A stretch of 9,438 bases of DNA. Origin: an uncultured Mycoplasmatota bacterium. GTDB lineage: Bacteria > Bacillota_I > Bacilli_A > RF39 > UBA660. Numbering within the stretch: position 1 is the stretch's first letter; each line of letters begins with the position of its first letter. The notes beneath the pieces were generated by a model. It worked only from the letters and a program-made list of their open reading frames with translations, was not told the DNA's origin and made no database searches. Positions 1 through 5,323 of the stretch are shown one piece after another. The DNA lies in the NCBI GenBank assembly GCA_900552975.1, contig UWSL01000059.1:1-9438 (forward strand), given 5' to 3'. Both the position numbers and the translations under genes were made by a program.

Positions 1-8
1 TCCTTCAT
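1..8 (-). CDS. Start of a gene running off the left edge
   Basis: Only the first codons of a minus-strand gene are visible. The preferred start is the ATG at 8-6, followed by AAG and a cut codon. GGTGA at 18-14 could be its ribosome binding site at 5 nt spacing. An in-frame ATG at 20-18 and GTG at 17-15 also exist, but the AAGG at 24-21 directly abuts that first ATG. A strong promoter sits about 30 nt upstream (44-72), which is the main reason to believe a gene begins here. The product cannot be told from so few residues. The lysine-rich beginning (M-V-K-K-M-K if the upper ATG is used) would suit a signal peptide, but this is speculation. Confidence 0.4.
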
Positions 9-43
9 TTTTTTCACCATCCTTAAAAGAATAAAGTTCTTTA

Positions 44-72
44 TTTATAACAATATAAATTATTATTGTCAA
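44..72 (-). promoter_or_regulatory. Strong sigma-A-type promoter with extended -10
   Basis: On the minus strand a perfect TTGACA (72-67) is followed after exactly 17 nt by TATAAA (49-44), itself preceded by TGT to give an extended -10. Transcription would begin near position 37 and serve the gene whose ATG is at 8. It lies just beyond the terminator of the upstream DUF2207 gene, so it starts a new transcription unit. An imperfectly spaced palindrome, ATAAAG-TT-CTTTAT (31-44), covers the expected start point and touches the -10. It could be an operator or just AT-rich chance. This is the best match to promoter consensus in the window. Confidence 0.7.
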
Positions 73-77
73 TATAA

Positions 78-102
78 AATATCAACCATAAAGGTTGATA
101 TT
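78..102 (-). terminator. Intrinsic terminator of the DUF2207 gene
   Basis: The arms at 78-87 and 93-102 (AATATCAACC / GGTTGATATT) form a perfect 10-bp stem with a 5-nt loop. On the minus strand the 3' arm runs into a short T-rich stretch (ATATTTTAT). The hairpin overlaps the TAA stop (103-101) of the DUF2207 gene. The U-tract is interrupted, so efficiency may be moderate. Confidence 0.65.
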
Positions 103-1975
103 AAAAGCCATGGCCTCCGCTTCCGCCTCCGCCGAAGCCGCCGCCACTACTAAATCCACCACCAGTTCCAGATGAATTAGAAAGATTACTAGCTGCAGCT
201 TGAGTTATAGCTAAATCATGTGCACTATAAATACTTGTATTAACAACATTATTAATTGCTACAAAACTATCAAAACGATAATAATAATCACTTTTAAGGA
301 ATGTTGGATCTAATTCTTGAATTTTAACATTCATTACTTTTTGAACTTTTTTAGCTAAACCAAAAACAGTTGCATAAACTAAATACTTTTCCCATAAAAC
401 AACTTCTGGTAATTCTTTAAGTTCAAAAGTTCCGAAATCATTTAAGAAGTTTTTAAAAGCTAACCATTTACGATAATGTAAAGCTCCCCTTTTAGTCCTT
501 TTTATAAAAGATAATACATAAATTGCGGCAATTACTAAAACTATAAAAGAAACAATCCATAAAGTTAAATAGTCAACTCTTATCATAACATTGCACCACA
601 CTAAGAAAATACCTAAACCTATATATAATAAAGTTCTAAATTTAACTCCAAATAAGTTTAAATAAAAACCCTCTTTTTGAGCATCTGCAGTCACAGAATC
701 ACACCAAGTTCTATATGAAGAATTAAATGAATCATAAGTTGATGACGACTTAGCATAGCTCTTTAATTGTTTAGTTGTATAAATTGTTCCATCTCCAACT
801 TCTTCAAATAAAAAATCAACTAATTTATTTTCATTTTCAGACAAACCATCACGACTGATTAAAGTAAATTTATAATCTTTTTTCTTATCATCAATTGGTT
901 CAGCTTCAATGTTTTTTTTATAAATCATATTCATTATTGAAGCACTCATTGCATTAGAAGTAATGTTCCTTTTCATTAAATATTCTACTATTTCTACATC
1001 ATACTCATCTATAAATTCTCTATTATACTTCATATCAAAATCAACTGTAAATTCTTTATCATACTTATTATAAACATATATCATAATAATGATAAAACCT
1101 ATTGCATACAAAATATCTAAAACATTTAAAAGTTTAATTGTTTTTAATACATTATCAATTTCTTCTTGACGAACTCGATCTCGTTCAGCTTCAATATCCT
1201 TTATCTTACTTAAAGCATCTATTCCAGAATTTTCCAATAAATCATTATTTATACTCTGTTTATTAAAAACGGTTCGAAAATCTAGCATACTTGCTTCAGG
1301 GAAATCATCACATTCAATAACAAAACTATGCTTATCGTTTCTTGTAACAGAACCATATACATTACCATGAACCCACATTAGGGCATCAGAATCATCTTCG
1401 GGAAAATTAACTTTTATATCTAATCTATTCAAATCTTCTGTAATATCTTCTGCAGAAAATAATTGATAATAAACCTCCGCAATATCATTATGTAAAACTA
1501 CAACATCTTTTAATGTATATTCATAATAAAAGGCAACTTCACAATTACTACACGAATAGTAAGAACGCAAATACTTAGAATTTTCATAATTAATTTCAGT
1601 ATAAACATTACTATCTCCTATATTGGGATTTTCACTATATGTACTATATTCTTTTACTCTATCTAAAACACTTCTATCTTCATAATTTGATAAAAAAGCA
1701 GCTACTTTAATATTTTCAATTCCTTTTGGATTATAAGCAGCATCACCTTCCAAATTAATAGTACTTCCACGACTAATGTTACTATTTTCAGTCTTGATAA
1801 TTCTTTCATAGCCATTAAAACTACCATTTAAAACAAAAGCTTCTTTAACCGTTATACTCCCATCAGTATTTATACTCATATCACTAAAATAACCAACAAC
1901 ATTAAAATTCGGTGTAACTGCATCAACAACAAATGGCATCAAAAATATGATTAAAGAAAAAATAAACTTCTTCAT
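101..1975 (-). CDS. DUF2207 domain-containing membrane protein
   Basis: This 624-residue protein matches the DUF2207 (YciQ-like) family of predicted membrane proteins, whose biochemical role is unknown. Residues 1-19 are a signal peptide (MKKFIF, hydrophobic core, ending VDA). The exported N-terminal domain (about 20-280) contains C142-S-N-C145. A helix at about 285-303 crosses the membrane, followed by a cytoplasmic-type region and a helical pair at about 448-465 and 470-491. The family hallmark WEKYLVYATVFGLAKKV lies at 528-544. The tail (604-624) is almost only Gly with Ser, Phe and His, typical of the family. GGGTGAG 6 nt before the ATG supports the start. It lies downstream of lemA on the same strand; LemA and DUF2207 genes are often adjacent in bacteria, so a shared envelope role is likely but unproven. 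The tail is encoded by GC-rich DNA with GGC codons, unlike its surroundings. Confidence 0.9.
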   Translation of the reverse strand: MKKFIFSLIIFLMPFVVDAVTPNFNVVGYFSDMSINTDGSITVKEAFVLNGSFNGYERIIKTENSNISRGSTINLEGDAAYNPKGIENIKVAAFLSNYEDRSVLDRVKEYSTYSENPNIGDSNVYTEINYENSKYLRSYYSCSNCEVAFYYEYTLKDVVVLHNDIAEVYYQLFSAEDITEDLNRLDIKVNFPEDDSDALMWVHGNVYGSVTRNDKHSFVIECDDFPEASMLDFRTVFNKQSINNDLLENSGIDALSKIKDIEAERDRVRQEEIDNVLKTIKLLNVLDILYAIGFIIIMIYVYNKYDKEFTVDFDMKYNREFIDEYDVEIVEYLMKRNITSNAMSASIMNMIYKKNIEAEPIDDKKKDYKFTLISRDGLSENENKLVDFLFEEVGDGTIYTTKQLKSYAKSSSTYDSFNSSYRTWCDSVTADAQKEGFYLNLFGVKFRTLLYIGLGIFLVWCNVMIRVDYLTLWIVSFIVLVIAAIYVLSFIKRTKRGALHYRKWLAFKNFLNDFGTFELKELPEVVLWEKYLVYATVFGLAKKVQKVMNVKIQELDPTFLKSDYYYRFDSFVAINNVVNTSIYSAHDLAITQAAASNLSNSSGTGGGFSSGGGFGGGGSGGHGF

Positions 1976-1981
1976 AATATA

Positions 1982-2004
1982 CTCACCCTAATATAATAAT
2001 ATCA
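1982..2004 (-). promoter_or_regulatory. Possible extended -10 and RBS of the DUF2207 gene
   Basis: TGATATTAT (2004-1996) reads as an extended -10 on the minus strand, followed by the GGGTGAG ribosome binding site (1988-1982). The predicted start point would fall right at the ribosome binding site, leaving almost no leader, and no clear -35 is seen. Readthrough from lemA is the alternative. The RBS call is firmer than the promoter call. Confidence 0.35.
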
Positions 2005-2009
2005 TTTTT

Positions 2010-2040
2010 AAAAAGAAAAAACACAAAAATGTGTTTTCTT
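2010..2040 (-). terminator. Intrinsic terminator of lemA
   Basis: On the minus strand the arms 2040-2030 and 2025-2013 pair (AAGAAAACACA with TGTGT, TTTT, then CTT across a 2-nt bulge) around a 4-nt loop, followed by a run of five Ts ending at 2010. The first arm begins inside the lemA stop codon (2041-2039). It separates lemA from the DUF2207 gene, so joint expression would need readthrough or a second promoter. Confidence 0.65.
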
Positions 2041-2587
2041 AAAATTTAACTTTTACATTTTCTCTTTCTTCTTTGTTAGCTTCAAAGAATGATTCTGTTT
2101 TAAAACCAAACAATCCAGCAATTATATTACTTGGAAACATCTGTATTTTATTGTTATATTGTAACACAACATCATTATAGAATTGTCTTGCACTAGCTAT
2201 TTTATTTTCAGTTTCTTTTAATTCATCTTGCATTTGCAAAAAATTAGTATTAGCTTTTAAATCAGGATAACTTTCTGCTAAAGCAAATAACTTAGAAACA
2301 GCTTTATTTAATTCACTATCAGCTTCCATTGCTTCTTGAGGTGTATTAGCACTCGCATAAGTATTACGTGCTTTAACAATATTTTCTAATGTTTCACTCT
2401 CATGTTTAGTATAACCTTTTACTGTCTCAACTAAATTAGGAATTAAGTCAAATCTTCTTTTTAATTGAACATCTATTTGTGCCCATTGATCCTTAACTCT
2501 ATTTCTTAAACTTACTAATGAATTATACGTTCCAATAATAACTAGTAATAAAACAACTACTACAATTATTCCAATTACCCATGGCAT
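2039..2587 (-). CDS. lemA: LemA family membrane protein
   Basis: This 182-residue protein has the length and layout of LemA. Residues 3-20 form one N-terminal membrane helix (WVIGIIVVVVLLLVIIG), followed by a long helical domain. The family signature runs from W35: WAQIDVQLKRRFDLIPNLV at 35-53, then ETVKGY and H62-E. The C-terminal end has the typical F-P-S-N-I-I-A-G-L-F-G-F (151-162) and F-F-E-A segment. LemA proteins are widespread envelope proteins whose molecular function is not established; topology is probably N-out with the helical bundle on one membrane face. AGGAGGAG 5 nt before the ATG is the best ribosome binding site of the minus-strand block. The gene sits just upstream of the DUF2207 gene, an arrangement common to these families. 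Confidence 0.95.
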   Translation of the reverse strand: MPWVIGIIVVVVLLLVIIGTYNSLVSLRNRVKDQWAQIDVQLKRRFDLIPNLVETVKGYTKHESETLENIVKARNTYASANTPQEAMEADSELNKAVSKLFALAESYPDLKANTNFLQMQDELKETENKIASARQFYNDVVLQYNNKIQMFPSNIIAGLFGFKTESFFEANKEERENVKVKF

Positions 2588-2609
2588 ATTTACTCCTCCT
2601 TATAATAAT

Positions 2610-2618
2610 ATAATACCA
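2610..2618 (-). promoter_or_regulatory. lemA: Candidate extended -10 promoter of lemA
   Basis: TGGTATTAT on the minus strand (2618-2610) fits an extended -10, about 23 nt before the lemA start and just ahead of AGGAGGAG (2600-2593). No convincing -35 lies at 16-18 nt. The surroundings are very AT-rich, so chance matches are easy. Confidence 0.4.
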
Positions 2619-2652
2619 TACATAAATAAATAAACCTACAATTATTAAATTT

Positions 2653-2673
2653 TTTAAAAAATTATTTTTTAAA
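2653..2673 (-). terminator. Weak all-AT hairpin centred on the FemABX stop codon
   Basis: TTTAAAAAA (2653-2661) and TTTTTTAAA (2665-2673) form a 9-bp stem whose 3-nt loop is the TAA stop codon itself (2664-2662). There is no GC pair and no clean U-tract after it. An alternative 16-bp palindrome at 2648-2663 competes with it. It may act as a weak terminator for the FemABX gene or be a by-product of A/T runs. Confidence 0.25.
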
Positions 2674-3885
2674 GATTCCTTTTATTTTACGTAAAAATTC
2701 ATATACATCATTAAGTGGCGTTAAAGATATTTCAAATGAACCAAGTAGTTCTTCAACATAACCACCAAATCCTTTTTTAAATTCATAAACGCCGCGATCT
2801 TTACCATTTTCATCAAAAACATCTTGAATTCCATAAAAGTTATATCTTTTATAGCCATGATCTGCTGCATACTTTATAATCTCCCACTGTAACCTATATT
2901 GCCCACAGAAATTCATATACTTAGCATATGAGCCACTAAATAAATAAACTATTTCATCTCCATAAAGGATAAACATTGCTGCAGATAAAGGAATAACATC
3001 ACCATTTTTTTCCTTTAAAGTTTCTGCCTCTTTAATCTTTTTCTCATTATTAACAATATCTTTTCTCATTACTTCTTTTTTCTTTTTATTAGAAGATGAA
3101 TCAGATAATTCTGCAACTTTTTGTTCTAATATTTCATTATTTTCTTTAAGTTGTTTAATATAAGCATCACAATCTAATTCACATATTTTAAAAGTAACAT
3201 CATCTTTAAAGCAATCATACATTTCTTCATAATATTTAAGTGACTTATCATTAAATGAACGGCGATCACATGTATCACTAGTAATCTTTTTAAATTCGGC
3301 CAATTCATCTCTTTTCAAAGTACGTAAACGTAAATTATATTTTGTTAAAGTTTTATTTATATTATTTCGAGTACTACTTCTAAAATCATCAAACAACTCT
3401 TGACTAGTCTTTCCATTAATATCCAAACAATAACACCATTTTACTTGAGCTCCCTCATGATTTTTATAACCTAAGCTATATAAGAATTCTTTAACCGAAG
3501 TATTATCAACACCATCAACCACATTAGCGTCCATATCACGTGAAACAGCTGGAATATAAGGATCAATTATTAATCTTAAACCATTTTTACTTTTTAAGAA
3601 TTCCATTACATTATCATTCATAAACTTTAATACTTCTTCATCATGATAATCTAAAATAAATCCCTTATAAGCTTCATATGTTTTACGTCCTAAAAAAGTA
3701 TGTCCTGTCGAAGCAATTAGACTCGCTGCCACTACTTTATTTTTTTTCTTTACGCCGACTAAAAACACTTCGATTCCATCTAGTTCTAAACGTTCTTTCA
3801 TCATTGTCGTTTGAAAAAAATTTTTTTCTGGTCTTGTTTCAACAAATTTTGTAAATTCCTCTAAAGTTAATTCTCCAAACTTCAT
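2662..3885 (-). CDS. FemABX-family peptidoglycan bridge aminoacyltransferase
   Basis: Members of this family add amino acids from aminoacyl-tRNA to the stem peptide of lipid II or peptidoglycan, building the interpeptide bridge (FemX, FemA/B and MurM type). The start is set at the second ATG (3885-3883, 407 residues), because GAGGTGA at 3896-3890 lies between it and the upstream in-frame ATG (3900-3898). In this numbering, RSSTRNNINK (169-178) is the conserved basic motif of the acyltransferase fold. A charged helical insert of about 55 residues (240-295) matches the antiparallel coiled-coil arm of the family. The C-terminal half carries YLFSGS (314-319), QWEIIKYA (333-340), YNFYGI (348-353) and FKKGFGG (369-375). 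No signal peptide is present, as expected for a cytoplasmic enzyme acting at the inner membrane face. Which residue is added, Gly, Ala or Ser, cannot be read from the sequence. It implies a cross-bridged cell wall. Confidence 0.9.
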   Translation of the reverse strand: MKFGELTLEEFTKFVETRPEKNFFQTTMMKERLELDGIEVFLVGVKKKNKVVAASLIASTGHTFLGRKTYEAYKGFILDYHDEEVLKFMNDNVMEFLKSKNGLRLIIDPYIPAVSRDMDANVVDGVDNTSVKEFLYSLGYKNHEGAQVKWCYCLDINGKTSQELFDDFRSSTRNNINKTLTKYNLRLRTLKRDELAEFKKITSDTCDRRSFNDKSLKYYEEMYDCFKDDVTFKICELDCDAYIKQLKENNEILEQKVAELSDSSSNKKKKEVMRKDIVNNEKKIKEAETLKEKNGDVIPLSAAMFILYGDEIVYLFSGSYAKYMNFCGQYRLQWEIIKYAADHGYKRYNFYGIQDVFDENGKDRGVYEFKKGFGGYVEELLGSFEISLTPLNDVYEFLRKIKGIFKK

Positions 3886-3938
3886 ACTATCACCTCTCAT
3901 TAGTATACACTAAACAAATTAATTTTAATAGTTCAAAC

Positions 3939-3970
3939 AAAAAAATATTGATTTAAAACCAATATTTTTT
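3939..3970 (-). terminator. Intrinsic terminator of the zinc-ribbon gene
   Basis: AAAAAATATTG (3940-3950) and CAATATTTTTT (3960-3970) form an 11-bp stem with a 9-nt loop. On the minus strand the second arm ends in a run of seven Ts (3945-3939), giving the U-tract. The hairpin overlaps the TAA stop (3971-3969). Because the stem is A-rich on one side and T-rich on the other, it could work in both directions, although no plus-strand gene needs it here. Confidence 0.7.
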
Positions 3971-5162
3971 ACTTAGATATCATGTACTTTAAAGATAACT
4001 TTTCATATTCAGGATTTTCTTTCAAATTTAAATCAGCATAGATATTATTATATTGTTCAATAATACTGGAAGCATTTTTATTTAAACTATCTTCATCAGT
4101 TTCTTTTTCTTTTAATTTATCTATATCATTATTTAACATTTTTAAAACATCACTAATAATTTCTTCTTTTAAATTAACAACATCATTATAGTAGTAATTA
4201 TCATCATCAATATCATCTAATGAAACATAAGCTTCATTATATGACTTATCATTATAAAAATCTAATGCTTTATAATAAATCATTCCATCTTGACAAACAT
4301 CATCTATTAAATCCAAGAAATTATCCTTATCAGCATCATCCAATAAATATATCTCTTCATAAATTGCTTTTTCATATAAATTATTAACTAGCTCTTTATA
4401 ATAATCTGTTATATCTAAAAAAGAAGCAGTATCTTCAGCATTTTGCACTAAATAATCATCTATCCATTGCTCAACAACATTTAAAGTTTCTTTTTGAACT
4501 TTATTAATTCGATATTTATCATTATAAACTTCTTCTAATACTTTAACTACATCACTAACTTCTTTCCCTCCTGATTTATAATAATTAGCTAAAGCATTAT
4601 CTATCTCAACCTTATAATCATACTTATCTACTTTATTATCTTTATTTGTATCATTATTATCTTTAAAAGAAGCATAAGTAAATACTAATAAACCAATCAC
4701 AATTAAACAAATTAAACCAGAAACAAAAAGATACTTACGTTTCACATCATAACTGCTTTCATCCTTTATCTTTAAAATATTTTCTTTGGTTTCATCTAAA
4801 TTTTGTTCATTTTGATTATCTTCTTCACTATTTGTAGTAATAAACTCTTCATTATCTTCATTACTTTCGTGTTCTATATTCTCAGACAAATTACTTAACA
4901 TAGATGTTAAAGAAGGAAACTCTTTTGTTTTTTCAGTATATTCTGATTCATCATAAACTTGACTATTTTCAAAATTAAAATGAAATTCTTTCGTTGTCAT
5001 CGTCTCAGAATCATTATCTGTTTTTTTCCCTTTTACATCCTCTTTTTTATCATCATTTAACTTGGGTAGATCTACTATCTCATCTAAAGCTACACTCGTT
5101 CCACATTTTGGACATTCTTTTAAATCATTGGCAAATTCTTCATGACAATTAGAACATCTCAT
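3969..5162 (-). CDS. Zinc-ribbon, single-pass membrane protein (TcaA-like layout)
   Basis: This 397-residue protein begins with a zinc ribbon: C3-x2-C6, then C17-x2-C20, within MRCSNCHEEF and ECPKCG. A low-complexity linker rich in Asp, Glu, Asn and Ser follows (about 26-138), then a basic KRK and one membrane helix (about 144-163). The C-terminal part (about 180-397) is helical, acidic and rich in Tyr, Asp and Asn. With the zinc ribbon inside, the C-terminal domain should lie outside the membrane. This order is the same as in TcaA-like proteins and other zinc-ribbon membrane proteins of Gram-positive bacteria, but I recognise no sequence-level signature in the C-terminal part and assign no function. 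AAGGGTG 7 nt before the ATG supports the start. It diverges from pyrG and precedes the FemABX gene on the same strand, which fits an envelope role by context only. Confidence 0.75.
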   Translation of the reverse strand: MRCSNCHEEFANDLKECPKCGTSVALDEIVDLPKLNDDKKEDVKGKKTDNDSETMTTKEFHFNFENSQVYDESEYTEKTKEFPSLTSMLSNLSENIEHESNEDNEEFITTNSEEDNQNEQNLDETKENILKIKDESSYDVKRKYLFVSGLICLIVIGLLVFTYASFKDNNDTNKDNKVDKYDYKVEIDNALANYYKSGGKEVSDVVKVLEEVYNDKYRINKVQKETLNVVEQWIDDYLVQNAEDTASFLDITDYYKELVNNLYEKAIYEEIYLLDDADKDNFLDLIDDVCQDGMIYYKALDFYNDKSYNEAYVSLDDIDDDNYYYNDVVNLKEEIISDVLKMLNNDIDKLKEKETDEDSLNKNASSIIEQYNNIYADLNLKENPEYEKLSLKYMISK

Positions 5163-5190
5163 CTAACCACACCCTTATCTTCTAAAATCT

Positions 5191-5199
5191 ATTTTAACA
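5191..5199 (-). promoter_or_regulatory. Candidate promoter of the zinc-ribbon gene
   Basis: On the minus strand TGTTAAAAT (5199-5191) is an extended -10, about 30 nt before the ATG at 5162 and ahead of the AAGGGTG ribosome binding site (5176-5170). No good -35 is seen. It lies back to back with the pyrG promoter, the two -10 elements being about 60 bp apart. Confidence 0.45.
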
Positions 5200-5256
5200 T
5201 ATCTTTCAAAACTTGTTTAGTTTTTTTATCTTTTTAAAGAAATTTATTAAAGACAA

Positions 5257-5265
5257 TGATATAAT
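5257..5265 (+). promoter_or_regulatory. pyrG: pyrG promoter, consensus extended -10
   Basis: TGATATAAT (5257-5265) is a perfect extended -10: TG, one base, then TATAAT. No good -35 is found at 17 nt, which is tolerable for a TGn promoter. Transcription should start at A5271 or G5272, so the RNA would begin AGAGCC or GAGCC, about 50 nt before the pyrG start codon. Confidence 0.7.
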
Positions 5266-5270
5266 TTAAA

Positions 5271-5306
5271 AGAGCCTATAAACATCTCTCGTTATAGTCT
5301 TTTTTT
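5271..5306 (+). promoter_or_regulatory. pyrG: pyrG leader attenuator hairpin with U-tract
   Basis: CTATAA (5276-5281) pairs with TTATAG (5292-5297). The stem is extended inside by C5283-G5291 across a bulged A, and outside, past a C-U mismatch, by G5274-C5299 and A5273-U5300. Seven Ts follow (5300-5306). This is a terminator-like structure placed between the promoter and the ribosome binding site AGGAGG (5311-5316), as in the CTP-responsive pyrG attenuators known from Bacillus and relatives. Those start with GGGC and sense CTP by G slippage; this transcript seems to start AGAGCC instead. The loop carries UCUCUC (5285-5290), which could pair with the AGAG 5' end. The stem is weak, but other terminators in the window are similarly AT-rich. 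Confidence 0.5.
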
Positions 5307-5323
5307 AATTAGGAGGTATAAAA

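Noticed and set aside
2648..2663. Perfect 16-bp palindrome AATTTTTTAAAAAATT as a binding site
   Set aside because: It is made only of one T-run next to one A-run, which is expected often in such AT-rich spacers, and it has no loop for a hairpin.
3886..3900. Upstream ATG (3900-3898) as start of the FemABX gene
   Set aside because: The ribosome binding site GAGGTGA lies downstream of this ATG and directly before the ATG at 3885, so the longer form would translate its own binding site.
3902..3907. TATACT as -10 of the FemABX gene
   Set aside because: The start point would fall inside the ribosome binding site, and the only -35-like TTGAAC is 23 nt away, too far.
5266..5310. Canonical GGGC-type pyrG slippage start
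   Set aside because: No GGG occurs between the -10 and the hairpin, so the standard G-slippage mechanism cannot work here as described for Bacillus; only a variant is possible.
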